From NCBI GenBank assembly GCA_040880025.1, contig JBBDJD010000020.1:124001-188000 (forward strand): a stretch of DNA of 64,000 nt, written 5' to 3'. This DNA is from RCIO01 sp040880025 (lineage in GTDB: Bacteria; Pseudomonadota; Alphaproteobacteria; Rhizobiales; Rhizobiaceae). A model generated the notes under the pieces. The model was not told the DNA's origin. It was given only the letters and a program-made list of their open reading frames with translations, and made no database searches. Shown piece by piece: positions 26,146-34,608 of the stretch (position 1 is its first letter; every line of letters starts with the position of its first letter). The position numbers and the translations under genes are program-made.

Positions 26146-26640
26146 TTAGTTCCGATTCTCAGGGTTCTGATGATATCCCGGCCCGACCGTCAGTGCCTTG
26201 TCGGGCGTCTTGGCATCGCTGATCTGGCTTGAATAGCTGCGTGTCGTCGACCAGATTTCGCGCGTCTCCTCGCGGTCGAGTACCCGGATCGTCACCTGAT
26301 AGGGCTTGTGCGCCTCCACGCCATGCAGAGGCGGCGTACGCAGCGCATAGCGGTCGGTCATCGGGCTGACGCGCTCGCGCACGACCAGCGGCTCGCCGCC
26401 TGCCGGATTGTCGAATTCGGCCTCGATGATCGATCCCGATTCCAGCGGCCGCTTCACCACAGCGGTGAAACCGTAGAAATTGTCGGCGATGCGGTAGTTG
26501 AAGACGAAGCCGCCGCCGAGGATTTCAAGGAATGGCTTGTTCGCGGGATCCTCGCGCGTCAGCCATCCGGCGGCAAACAGGATAGCCAGCAGCGCGACCC
26601 CGGCTGCCGCCAGCCTCAACGGAGTGATCAGACCCGTCAC
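26146..26640 (-). CDS. Membrane-anchored protein encoded at the end of the nitrile hydratase operon
   Basis: A 164-residue protein of unknown function. An N-terminal helix (LRLAAAGVALLAILFAAGWL, about residues 8-27) anchors a periplasmic beta-rich domain (ILGGGFVFNYRIADNFYGF and so on). Start GTG 26640 overlaps the TGA of the preceding accessory gene (GTGA), so it is translationally coupled and very likely part of the operon. I do not recognise it as one of the known cobalt transporter or activator proteins, so its link to nitrile metabolism rests on position alone. Confidence 0.75.
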   Translation of the reverse strand: MTGLITPLRLAAAGVALLAILFAAGWLTREDPANKPFLEILGGGFVFNYRIADNFYGFTAVVKRPLESGSIIEAEFDNPAGGEPLVVRERVSPMTDRYALRTPPLHGVEAHKPYQVTIRVLDREETREIWSTTRSYSSQISDAKTPDKALTVGPGYHQNPENRN

Positions 26641-26978
26641 CGCGGTTCCTGCGTAACGTCCCCACGCCCCTCCGGGTCGTTGTCGAGCACGACCGGCTTT
26701 CCGTGCGGCGTGGCATGCGCGGCTCGTGTCCACGCGTCCGCCAACTCGCTTATCGCTTCTTTCGAAGCCAGGTGCTTGGCCGCAATCACTTCTTCCAGGG
26801 CAGCCACGACGGAATCGTAGTAGTCGCCGCCGTCGTCGCGCAGCCCGTCGCCATTGCGCTTGCTGCCGAGCGCCTCAGCCCATTCGCCTGCCGATATCAC
26901 TCCGGCGTCCTGCAGCGCGACCGCCATCGCCAGGGCCTGCGCCTGCCACGGTTGGTCGAAAGCGCGCTCCGCGTTCAT
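26637..26978 (-). CDS. Nitrile hydratase accessory protein (beta-subunit-like, cobalt-insertion chaperone type)
   Basis: A 113-residue protein. Its segment FDQPWQAQALAMAVALQDAGVIS followed by AGEWAEALG matches the N-terminal helical part of nitrile hydratase beta subunits and the P14K/NhlE-type accessory proteins. These proteins bind alpha subunit and insert cobalt by subunit swapping. Starts and stops overlap both neighbours (ATGA with the beta-subunit gene, GTGA with the next gene), indicating one coupled operon. Confidence 0.85.
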   Translation of the reverse strand: MNAERAFDQPWQAQALAMAVALQDAGVISAGEWAEALGSKRNGDGLRDDGGDYYDSVVAALEEVIAAKHLASKEAISELADAWTRAAHATPHGKPVVLDNDPEGRGDVTQEPR

Positions 26979-27640
26979 GCCGCCACCGGCTCCAGATAGC
27001 TCTCCGATGCGTCGATGCTCACCGTCAGGCCCGGGTCGCAATCCGCGCCCCACAGCGTCCTGCCGTCGAACACGACGGTGTAGACGTGTTGCGGCGCCTC
27101 GCCCGCGCCATGGGCGTTGGAATCGGGAAACACGTAGCCGCCATGCGCGGCTTCGATCCGTCCGATCTTGTCGCGCGCATAGCGCGGAAGGCGCGTATGG
27201 CCGGCGGGATGGCCGTTCAATGTGCGTACCCTGTCGCCGGGCTTGAAGCGCGGTCCCGTTTTGACGGGACGGTCGCACGGCCCGCCCCTGGCAAGTACGA
27301 TAGGAACGTCACCGGCCTTCAGGACCCGCTTCGGCTTGGTGCCGCGCCCTGCGGCTTGACCTTTTTCCAGTTCGCCGCGCGTCACGAAGCCATGCAGATC
27401 AAGCAGCGTCTCCAGCGCCTTGATCCAGATTTCATAGTAGCTCGATGCATAATAATCGGCCGGGTGCAGGCGTTCGCGGGCGTGCCGGCTTTCATCGATG
27501 TTCCAATGGCCCATCGCGCCCGCCGCCAGGGTCAGGCCCAGCGCGCGCTTTTCCCATTCGGCATGGAAATAGGGCTCGTCGGCTTCGGGCGCGACCAACC
27601 CGAACCCCATCTGTCCGCCAAGGTCCTGCGGGCCGTCCAT
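26975..27640 (-). CDS. nthB: Nitrile hydratase beta subunit
   Basis: A 221-residue subunit beginning MDGPQDLGGQMGFG, the family N-terminus. The helical part includes AEWEKRALGLTLAAGAMGHWNIDESRH, and the C-terminal SH3-like barrel includes FKPGDRVRTLN, GHTRLPRYARDKIGRI and YTVVFDGRTLWG. It pairs with the alpha subunit to hydrate nitriles to amides in the cytoplasm. The ATG overlaps the alpha-subunit stop codon. Confidence 0.95.
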   Translation of the reverse strand: MDGPQDLGGQMGFGLVAPEADEPYFHAEWEKRALGLTLAAGAMGHWNIDESRHARERLHPADYYASSYYEIWIKALETLLDLHGFVTRGELEKGQAAGRGTKPKRVLKAGDVPIVLARGGPCDRPVKTGPRFKPGDRVRTLNGHPAGHTRLPRYARDKIGRIEAAHGGYVFPDSNAHGAGEAPQHVYTVVFDGRTLWGADCDPGLTVSIDASESYLEPVAA

Positions 27641-28251
27641 CAGTCCGCTCCCGGCGACGAAGCCTGCCCGGTGCCGATCATGGAATCGCGCGTCACCAGC
27701 GCCGCCAGCGCATCCTCGCCCATGCCCTCCGCCCCCGCAGGTCGCATCGGCACGACGAGATAGCGGAGTTCGGCGGTCGAATCCCACACGCGAACCCGCG
27801 TTTCGGCGTTCAGTTCCAGCCCGAACTCGGCCAGAACCCCGCGCGGATCGACCACGGCGCGGCTGCGGTATGGCGGCGACTTGTACCAGACCGGCGGCAG
27901 CCCCAGCACCGACCATGGATAGCAGGAGCACAGGGTGCAGACGACGAGGTTGTGCGTGTCAGCCGTGTTGAAGACCGCCCGCATATGCTCGCCCTGCCGC
28001 CCGCCATAGCCGAGCGAGGCGATGGCCGCCGTGGCGTCCGTCCTGAGCCATTCGGCATAGCCGGAATCGCTCCATGCCTTCGCCACCACATGCGCGCCGT
28101 TGCGCGGTCCGACCTTGCGTTCATAGGTCTCAACGATCGCGTCGATCGCGGCGGGATCGACCAGACCCTTTTCGGTCAGGATGGTCTCAAGCGCCTTCAC
28201 CCGCGCCGCCATCGGATCGAGATCGTTGTCGTGTTGATGATCGTGGCCCAT
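27640..28251 (-). CDS. nthA: Nitrile hydratase alpha subunit, cobalt type
   Basis: A 203-residue catalytic subunit. The metal-binding claw is VCTLCSCY with Cys105, Cys108, Ser109 and Cys110. The Thr after the first Cys marks cobalt-type enzymes; iron-type enzymes have Ser there. The N-terminus MGHDHQHDNDLD is unusually His/Asp-rich and could help acquire metal. First gene of a four-gene coupled operon (alpha, beta, accessory, membrane protein). No amidase gene follows, so the amide product must be handled elsewhere. Confidence 0.96.
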   Translation of the reverse strand: MGHDHQHDNDLDPMAARVKALETILTEKGLVDPAAIDAIVETYERKVGPRNGAHVVAKAWSDSGYAEWLRTDATAAIASLGYGGRQGEHMRAVFNTADTHNLVVCTLCSCYPWSVLGLPPVWYKSPPYRSRAVVDPRGVLAEFGLELNAETRVRVWDSTAELRYLVVPMRPAGAEGMGEDALAALVTRDSMIGTGQASSPGAD

Positions 28252-28362
28252 GCGCCGAGACTAGGACCGCCCCCGAGGTCAGACAAGCCGGGACATGCTG
28301 GGCCAACGAACGCCGTCGCATCGGGGGATCATCTGGCCGGATTTGTATTCCAATAGTCCAGC

Positions 28363-28390
28363 TTGTCTTTTAGATCGATTTAACTATCAT
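28363..28390 (+). promoter_or_regulatory. Candidate promoter of the GH9 gene
   Basis: TTGTCT at 28363-28368 and TATCAT at 28385-28390 are separated by 16 nt, in a notably AT-rich patch 63 nt before the GH9 start codon. This is a pattern match only. Confidence 0.4.
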
Positions 28391-28452
28391 TTTCTCGAGG
28401 TTCCGGCACGAGAACCATCCGCCATCGCGGCCACACGGGAGGAGAATTCATC

Positions 28453-30744
28453 ATGACAGACGGTGTCATTCGGCGCCGGGCTTTGTGCTCGGCGGCTTTT
28501 GTTTCGCTTTGCATGGTCCACACCGCACACGCGGCCGAACTCGCGGTCAATGGCGATTTCGCCGCCGGCCAGGATTCCTGGTGGGCGACGGACAACCTGT
28601 CTCCCCGCATGGTGGACGGCAGGCTGTGCGCGGATGTTCCCGGCGGCACCACGAACCCGTGGGATGCCATCCTGGGCCAGAACGACATTTCGGTCTCGCA
28701 GGGCAGCGCCTACCAGTTTTCCTTCACGGCCTCCGGCGATCCGGGCGGTCCGGTGCGCGGCGTCGTCCAGATGCCGAGCGATCCCTACACCGCCTATATC
28801 GACCTGAGGCTGCAATCCGCGCCCGAAGGCGGGACTCAGGGCGGCGGCTTCACCGCGCCGGAATCGCGCGACGACGCGCAGATCGTGCTGCAGGTCGGCG
28901 GCCGCGCCGAGCCATGGACCGTCTGCTTCAGCCGCATCTCGCTGGAAAGCGACGCCGATGTGAAGGCCTATGAGCCGGACACCGGTCCGATCGTGCGGGT
29001 CAATCAGCTGGGCTATCTCCCCGATGGGCCGAAGATGGCGACGCTCGTCAGCGACAGCGAAACGGCCCTCCCCTGGCGGCTGCTCGACGGCTCCGGCTCC
29101 GGCTCCGAGATCGTATCCGGCGACACAGCACCACGCGGCGTCGATCCCTCGGCCGGTATCAGCGTGCATGTGATCGACTTCTCTTCGGCCGCCGCGAGCG
29201 GCGACGGCTTCGTGCTGGAAGCCGGCGGCGAAAAGAGCCATCCCTTCGCCATCTCGGACAACGTCTATGCCGGCCTCGCGCGTGATGCGATGAGCTATTT
29301 CTACCCCGTCCGCTCCGGCATCGAAATCGACGGCGCGGTCGCCGGCGAAGCCTATGCCCGGCCGGCGGGGCATGTGTCCTCACCTTCGGATATGTCGAGC
29401 CCCAACATGGGCGACAACGCCGTGCCCTGCCAGGCGCCGGAAAGCTCTGAGAAGGCCTATGGCGAGCCCTGGACCTGCGGCTACACGTTGGATGTCACCG
29501 GCGGCTGGTACGACGCCGGCGACCACGGCAAATATGTCGTCAATGGCGGTATATCGGTTGCCCAGCTGATGAGTGCCTATGAGCGCGCGCTGCATGTCGA
29601 TGGCGCATCCGACGCGCCATTCGTCGACGGCGCGCTGCCGGTTCCGGAAGCCGGCAACGGTGTGCCCGATGTGCTTGACGAGGCGCGCTGGGAACTGGAA
29701 TTCATGCTCAGGATGATGGTGCCGGACGGCGAAGACCATGCCGGCATGGTCCACCACAAGATACATGACAATGAATGGACGGGCATCCCCCTGATGCCGC
29801 ATCTCGACCCCAAGGTGCGCGAATTGCACCGCCCCTCCACCGCCGCGACGCTCAACCTCGCCGCGACTGCCGCACAAGGCTCGCGCCTCTTCGAGCCGCA
29901 TGACGCGGATTTCGCGGCCACGCTGCTCGCGGCCGCTGAAAAAGCCTATGCCGCGGCCAAGGCCACGCCCGATCTCTATGCCACGCTGGAGGACGGCGCA
30001 TCGGGCGGCGGACCCTACGACGATGACGACGTGTCGGACGAGTTCTACTGGGCTGCCGCCGAACTGTTCATCACCACCGGCAACGCCGCCTACCGCGCCG
30101 ATCTCGAAGCTTCACCCTACTGGTCGGGCAATGCCTTCCCCGAAACCGGCTTCGACTGGAAGCACGTAGCAGCACTTGGCCGCATGTCGCTGGCGACCGT
30201 GCCCAACGACCTGCCATCCGGCGAGGTCGAAGCCGCACGCCAGTCGGTGATTACGGCGGCTGACGGCTTGGTGGACGCGCAGGACGGCGAGCCCTTCGGC
30301 CAGATCTACGCGCCGCCGGAGCACAGATACGACTGGGGTTCGACCCATTTGTTCGTGCAGAACGCCGTCGTTGTGTCGCGCGCTTACGATTTCACCGGCG
30401 AGAGGAAATACCGCGACGCGGCGCTTGAGGCCGCGGACTACGTCTTCGGCCGCAACGCGCTGAACATCTCCTACGTGACCGGCTATGGCGACCACTATGC
30501 GCAGAACCAGCACTCGCGCTGGTTCGCCAACCAGGCCAACGCCGATCTGCCGCACCCGCCGAAAGGGTCGCTCGCCGGCGGTCCGAACTCCTCGATCCAG
30601 GACCCGGTCGCCCAGCGCCTGCTCAAGGGCTGCGCGGCGCAGTTCTGCTATGTGGACGAGATCGAGAGCTGGTCAACCAACGAGATCACGATCAACTGGA
30701 ATGCGGCGCTGAGCCAATACGCGGCCTGGCTTGAAGAGCAATAG
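28453..30744 (+). CDS. Secreted glycoside hydrolase family 9 (endoglucanase-type) with CBM and Ig-like domains
   Basis: A 763-residue exported enzyme. The signal peptide (about 1-27, ending AHA) is followed by a CBM4/9-like beta-sandwich (about 30-165), an Ig-like N-terminal GH9 domain (about 172-270, starting VRVNQLGYLPDGPK) and the (alpha/alpha)6 catalytic domain (about 275-760). The catalytic Asp pair is in GGWYDAGDHGKYV (Asp354, Asp357) and the general acid is Glu744 in STNEITINWNA. A conserved His lies in PEHRYDWGS. It should hydrolyse beta-1,4-glucan or mixed-linkage glucan outside the cell. GH9 is rare in rhizobia. Strong Shine-Dalgarno (gggaggag). Confidence 0.93.
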   Translation: MTDGVIRRRALCSAAFVSLCMVHTAHAAELAVNGDFAAGQDSWWATDNLSPRMVDGRLCADVPGGTTNPWDAILGQNDISVSQGSAYQFSFTASGDPGGPVRGVVQMPSDPYTAYIDLRLQSAPEGGTQGGGFTAPESRDDAQIVLQVGGRAEPWTVCFSRISLESDADVKAYEPDTGPIVRVNQLGYLPDGPKMATLVSDSETALPWRLLDGSGSGSEIVSGDTAPRGVDPSAGISVHVIDFSSAAASGDGFVLEAGGEKSHPFAISDNVYAGLARDAMSYFYPVRSGIEIDGAVAGEAYARPAGHVSSPSDMSSPNMGDNAVPCQAPESSEKAYGEPWTCGYTLDVTGGWYDAGDHGKYVVNGGISVAQLMSAYERALHVDGASDAPFVDGALPVPEAGNGVPDVLDEARWELEFMLRMMVPDGEDHAGMVHHKIHDNEWTGIPLMPHLDPKVRELHRPSTAATLNLAATAAQGSRLFEPHDADFAATLLAAAEKAYAAAKATPDLYATLEDGASGGGPYDDDDVSDEFYWAAAELFITTGNAAYRADLEASPYWSGNAFPETGFDWKHVAALGRMSLATVPNDLPSGEVEAARQSVITAADGLVDAQDGEPFGQIYAPPEHRYDWGSTHLFVQNAVVVSRAYDFTGERKYRDAALEAADYVFGRNALNISYVTGYGDHYAQNQHSRWFANQANADLPHPPKGSLAGGPNSSIQDPVAQRLLKGCAAQFCYVDEIESWSTNEITINWNAALSQYAAWLEEQ

Positions 30745-30747
30745 GCG

Positions 30748-31344
30748 TCACCGGAGCATGGGCCACAGCGAAGCGACCAGCAGCAGGCCCATCGCGATGT
30801 TGAACCATTTCAGCCGCGCGGGATCCGACAGGAACCCGCGCAGCGCCGTTCCGAACGCCGCCCAGCTTGAAACGCAGGGCAGGTTGACGATGCCGAACGC
30901 GACCGCGACCAGAATGACGGTCAGGAACGGCGCCTCCGGGCTGGTGTAGATTGCCATCGCCGTGACCGCCATCACCCAGGCCTTAGGGTTCACCCATTGA
31001 AAGGCTGTGGCCTCCATGAAAGTCATCGGCCGCGCCGCATCCCCTTCCCTGGCGCTCATCGAGCGCGACATGGCGATGCGCCAGGCGAGAAAGAGCAGAT
31101 AGGCGCCGCCTGCGATCTTCAGCGCCAGGTGAAGCTGCGGATAGGCCGTCAACAGCGCGCCGAGCCCGAAGCCGACCGCCAGCAGCAGCGCGACGAAGCC
31201 CGCGCCGATGCCTAGCATATGCGGCACCGACCGGCGGAACCCGAAATTGACCCCGGATGCCAGAAGCATGAAATTGTTCGGCCCCGGCGTGATCGACGAG
31301 ACGAACGCGAATGCCAGCAATGCGAAAAATATGTCGGCGGACAT
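30748..31344 (-). CDS. LysE/RhtB-family amino acid exporter
   Basis: A 198-residue inner-membrane protein with about six helices. The signature SSITPGPNNFMLLASGVNFG is near the N-terminus, and FQWVNPKAWVMAVTA in the middle. Members export lysine, homoserine, threonine or cysteine derivatives. The gene ends 3 nt from the convergent GH9 gene. Substrate not predictable. Confidence 0.92.
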   Translation of the reverse strand: MSADIFFALLAFAFVSSITPGPNNFMLLASGVNFGFRRSVPHMLGIGAGFVALLLAVGFGLGALLTAYPQLHLALKIAGGAYLLFLAWRIAMSRSMSAREGDAARPMTFMEATAFQWVNPKAWVMAVTAMAIYTSPEAPFLTVILVAVAFGIVNLPCVSSWAAFGTALRGFLSDPARLKWFNIAMGLLLVASLWPMLR

Positions 31345-31480
31345 TCGGCGATCCGGAGTGTTGTCAGCCGCGAAATATGGCAGCCTTATTGGCCCAAATT
31401 ACGCTTTCGGGGTCCCGCGGTCGATCATCCATGCGAAACCTGCTGCTTGGACCAGCGCGAAAGAACGCTGTCGAGGCGTT

Positions 31481-31894
31481 TCAGGCGAGTTCGGGTGACG
31501 CGCCTTTCGCCTGCGAGAACAGATATGTCACGTCGGCGAAGGAATTGGTCGGGAAGACGTAGAGAAAGCGAAGCACGCCCACTTCGAGATTGCGAACGCC
31601 GTGTTCGGCCATCGGCGGGATGAACACGCAGTCTCCCGGTTTCACCAGATAGTCGACGCCGTCAAGCGTCACGATGCCAGTGCCTTCCAGGATGAAATAG
31701 AGTTCGGCCGGTTCGTGCCGGTGCGGCGCCAGAAATCCGCCTGGCTCGAACATCGCGATACCGGCGGTCAGCGCCTCGGTGGGCGTCATGTCGCCGGAAA
31801 ACAGCGTCTGCCAGCCGACCACGCCGCGCCCGTCGGGTTCGGCCCAACCGTCCGACGCGGCACCTGCATCATGCGCAACGAAAGGCGCCGACAT
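31481..31894 (-). CDS. Cupin-domain protein
   Basis: A 137-residue single cupin. Motif 1 is GGFLAPHRHEPAELYFILEG (metal ligands His, His, Glu) and motif 2 is GDCVFIPPMAEHGVRN with the fourth His. All metal ligands are present, so a metal-dependent enzyme (dioxygenase, isomerase or DMSP-lyase-like) is possible; no substrate clue. Start ATG 31894 gives the usual N-terminus; the frame is open 21 codons further upstream. Confidence 0.8.
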   Translation of the reverse strand: MSAPFVAHDAGAASDGWAEPDGRGVVGWQTLFSGDMTPTEALTAGIAMFEPGGFLAPHRHEPAELYFILEGTGIVTLDGVDYLVKPGDCVFIPPMAEHGVRNLEVGVLRFLYVFPTNSFADVTYLFSQAKGASPELA

Positions 31895-31996
31895 GACTGC
31901 CAAGCTCCAGCTGATCTGCCGCGATCCTAGATCGCCCAATGCCGCCCGCTGCACCAAAAACGCCCGCCGATGTCGGGAAATCGAAAGCTTGGACGC

Positions 31997-32572
31997 CTAC
32001 ATCCCTTCCGCGCCGCGCGTCACTGCCGCCACGCCTGTACGGCAGACCTCGACCAGCCCCAGCGGCTTCATGATGGCGATGAACTGCTCGATCTTCGACA
32101 CCCGCCCGGTGATCTCGAAGATGAAATGCTCGGTATTGGCGTCGATCACGCTGGCCCGGAAAGCGTCGGCCAGGCGCAGCGCCTCCACCCTGTTGTCGCC
32201 GGTTCCCTTCACCTTCACCAGCGCAAGCTCGCGCTCCAGCGGCCGGTCATGCCCGCGCTCACGCGCAACGACGGTCAGGTCGACCACGCGATGCACCGGC
32301 ACGATGCGTTCGAGCTGGTTGCGGATCTGCTCGAGCACATGCGGCGTACCGCGCGTCGCGATCGTGATGCGCGACAGGTGGTTTTCGTGTTCGGTCTCCG
32401 AAACGGTCAGGCTGTCGATGTTGTAGCCGCGTCCCGAAAACAGCCCGATCACCCGCGCCAGGACGCCCGGCTCGTTGTCGACGAGGATCGACAGCGTGTG
32501 GTTTTCGGGATTCTGTGTCTCCTTGGCGATGAAATAGGCGGAGCCTGTTGGTTGAAGATGCTGGGCGTTCAT
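31997..32572 (-). CDS. ilvH: Acetolactate synthase small (regulatory) subunit
   Basis: A 191-residue subunit. The N-terminal ACT domain (HTLSILVDNEPGVLARVIGLFSGRGYNID) binds valine for feedback inhibition; the C-terminal ACT-like half contains EALRLADAFRASVID and FIFEITGRVSKIEQF. It regulates and activates the catalytic subunit encoded just upstream (41 nt). AGGAAA precedes the ATG. Transcription is from the attenuated promoter before ilvI. Confidence 0.97.
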   Translation of the reverse strand: MNAQHLQPTGSAYFIAKETQNPENHTLSILVDNEPGVLARVIGLFSGRGYNIDSLTVSETEHENHLSRITIATRGTPHVLEQIRNQLERIVPVHRVVDLTVVARERGHDRPLERELALVKVKGTGDNRVEALRLADAFRASVIDANTEHFIFEITGRVSKIEQFIAIMKPLGLVEVCRTGVAAVTRGAEGM

Positions 32573-32613
32573 ATTGTTTTTCCTGAGTTTCTGTCACCTA
32601 GCGGCCGAGCCGC

Positions 32614-34401
32614 CTAGACCAGCTCCCGGCCCTTGGCGTCGATCGCATTCGCCACGACTTCGTCAGTCGCTTCGTCGGGCAGCAGCATCTCGTTATGGGC
32701 CTTGCCGGACGGGATCATCGGGAAGCAATTGGCGAGATTGGCGACGCGGCAATCGAAGATCACCGGTTTCTTCACCTCGATCATCTCGTCGATGGCATCA
32801 TCCAGCTCGCCCGGCTTCTCGCAGCGTATGCCATGCCCGCCATAGGCTTCGGCCAGCTTGACGAAATCGGGCAGCGCTTCGGTGTAGGAGTGCGACAGCC
32901 GGTTGCCATGCAGCAATTGCTGCCACTGGCGCACCATGCCCATATACTGGTTGTTGAGGATGAATATCTTGATCGGCGCATTGTGCTGCACCGCGCTCGA
33001 CATTTCCTGCATCGTCATCAACACCGAGGCATCGCCGGCGATATCGATCACCAGAGCGTCGGGATGCGCAATCTGGACGCCAAGTGCGGCCGGCAGGCCG
33101 TAGCCCATCGTGCCGAGGCCGCCCGATGTCATCCAGCGGTTCGGCTGCTCGAAGCGGTAATGCTGGGCGGCCCACATCTGATGCTGGCCGACCTCGGTGG
33201 TGATATAGGTGTCGCGGTCCTTGGTCGCCTCGTAGAGCCGTTGCACGGCGTATTGCGGCATGATGACATCGTCGGAGGGCCGGTATGCGAAGGAATCGCG
33301 GGCCTGCCACGCCTCGATCTGCTTCCACCACGGTTTGATTGCCGCCTTGTCCGCCTTGGCGCTCGCCCGCCACAGCCTGACCATGTCCTCCAGCACGCGC
33401 CCGACATCGCCGATGATCGGAACGTCGGCGCGCACGTTCTTGTTGATCGACGAGGGGTCGATATCGATGTGGATCTTGCGCGAGTTAGGCGAGAAGGCGT
33501 CGAGACGGCCCGTGATGCGGTCGTCGAACCTGGCCCCGACGCACACCATCACGTCGCAGTCATGCATCGCCATATTGGCTTCGTAGCTGCCATGCATTCC
33601 CAGCATCCCGAGCCAGTTCTTGCCGGACGCCGGATAGGCGCCGAGCCCCATCAGCGTCGAGGTGATCGGGAAGCCGGTCAGGTCGACCAGCTCGCGCAGC
33701 AGATGCGCCGCCTCGGGACCTGAATTCACGACGCCGCCGCCGGTATAGAAGACCGGGCGCTTTGCCTCCGCCATCATCGCAACCGCTTCCTTGATGCGCT
33801 CGAGATCGCCCTGCATCCGCGGCTGGTAGCTCGTGCGCGGCGCGGTCTGCGGCGGCACATAAGTCCCGGTCGCGAACTGCACGTCCTTGGGAATGTCGAC
33901 CACGACCGGCCCCGGCCGCCCCGTCGAGGCCACGTGGAAAGCTTCGTGGATGGTCGCGGCAACGTCGTTGACGTCCTTCACCAGCCAGTTGTGCTTGGTG
34001 CAGGGCCGCGTGATGCCGACCGTGTCGCATTCCTGGAACGCATCGGAGCCGATCAGCGATGTCGGCACCTGGCCGGTAATGCAGACCAGCGGAATGGAGT
34101 CCATCAGCGCATCCTGCAGCGGCGTCACCGCGTTGGTGGCGCCAGGACCAGACGTCACCAGCATGACGCCGGGCTTGCCGGTCGAGCGGGCATAGCCTTC
34201 CGCGGCATGCCCCGCCCCCTGTTCGTGTCGAACGAGGATGTGCTGAACATCTTCCTGCTGGAAAAGCTCGTCGTAGATCGGCAGCACGGCGCCGCCTGGA
34301 TAGCCGAATATGTGCTTCACGCCGTTGTCGCGCAGCGCGCGCACAACCATCTCGGCGCCCGTCATCTCGTTGTCGCCGCCGTCTGCCTTGCCGTTACTCA
34401 T
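32614..34401 (-). CDS. ilvI: Acetolactate synthase large (catalytic) subunit
   Basis: A 595-residue thiamine-diphosphate enzyme forming acetolactate or acetohydroxybutyrate, the first common step of branched-chain amino acid synthesis. The N-terminal HIFGYPGGAVLPIYDEL and the catalytic Glu in LVRHEQGAGHAAEGYAR are intact. The FAD/central domain is present, and the ThDP-Mg motif is GDASVLMTMQEMSS. It is preceded by a leader peptide and terminator at 34456-34565 that look like classical attenuation. Also named ilvB in some genomes. Confidence 0.97.
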   Translation of the reverse strand: MSNGKADGGDNEMTGAEMVVRALRDNGVKHIFGYPGGAVLPIYDELFQQEDVQHILVRHEQGAGHAAEGYARSTGKPGVMLVTSGPGATNAVTPLQDALMDSIPLVCITGQVPTSLIGSDAFQECDTVGITRPCTKHNWLVKDVNDVAATIHEAFHVASTGRPGPVVVDIPKDVQFATGTYVPPQTAPRTSYQPRMQGDLERIKEAVAMMAEAKRPVFYTGGGVVNSGPEAAHLLRELVDLTGFPITSTLMGLGAYPASGKNWLGMLGMHGSYEANMAMHDCDVMVCVGARFDDRITGRLDAFSPNSRKIHIDIDPSSINKNVRADVPIIGDVGRVLEDMVRLWRASAKADKAAIKPWWKQIEAWQARDSFAYRPSDDVIMPQYAVQRLYEATKDRDTYITTEVGQHQMWAAQHYRFEQPNRWMTSGGLGTMGYGLPAALGVQIAHPDALVIDIAGDASVLMTMQEMSSAVQHNAPIKIFILNNQYMGMVRQWQQLLHGNRLSHSYTEALPDFVKLAEAYGGHGIRCEKPGELDDAIDEMIEVKKPVIFDCRVANLANCFPMIPSGKAHNEMLLPDEATDEVVANAIDAKGRELV

Positions 34402-34455
34402 CGGTCCGTCCTGCCTGTCGTCATACGCGACTGTCCTTTAGTCCGCGCGCAGCCA

Positions 34456-34480
34456 ATAAAAAAGGCCCCCGAAGGAGCCT
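34456..34480 (-). terminator. Attenuator terminator upstream of ilvI
   Basis: On the minus strand a 7-bp stem (AGGCTCC with GGGGCCT, one G-T pair) and TTCG tetraloop (34463-34480) are followed by six T (34458-34463). It ends about 55 nt before the ilvI ATG and 31 nt after the leader-peptide stop. An upstream pairing of complement 34526-34534 with 34487-34495 (9 bp with one wobble) encloses a GGCGGT/ACCGCC hairpin at the leader stop codon. Stalling on the leader Ile/Leu/Val codons would disrupt this pairing. Confidence 0.83.
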
Positions 34481-34511
34481 GCTTTTCGCGCATGGTGCTT
34501 TCGCCCGGCGG

Positions 34512-34565
34512 TTACACCGCCTTGCCCATACGCGTTCCTACTACGAGAATGATCGTGTTTGTCAT
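34512..34565 (-). CDS. Branched-chain amino acid leader peptide (attenuation)
   Basis: A 17-residue frame, M-T-N-T-I-I-L-V-V-G-T-R-M-G-K-A-V, with five consecutive regulatory codons Ile-Ile-Leu-Val-Val. Branched-chain amino acids are the end products of the operon, so ribosome stalling would sense their shortage. A good promoter places the transcript start only about 2-5 nt before the ATG, so the leader is probably translated from an almost leaderless mRNA, as for the trp leader of S. meliloti. No Shine-Dalgarno is present, consistent with this. Confidence 0.8.
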   Translation of the reverse strand: MTNTIILVVGTRMGKAV

Positions 34566-34574
34566 AGCGTTCGG

Positions 34575-34603
34575 ACCATAGAAGCGGTTTTTCGCAACGT
34601 CAA
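34575..34603 (-). promoter_or_regulatory. Promoter of the ilvIH leader
   Basis: On the minus strand, -35 TTGACG is at complement 34598-34603 and -10 TATGGT at complement 34575-34580, spacer 17 nt. It begins only a few bases past the stop codon (34609-34611) of the upstream small gene. The expected start point is near 34568. Confidence 0.78.
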
Positions 34604-34608
34604 CGCCA

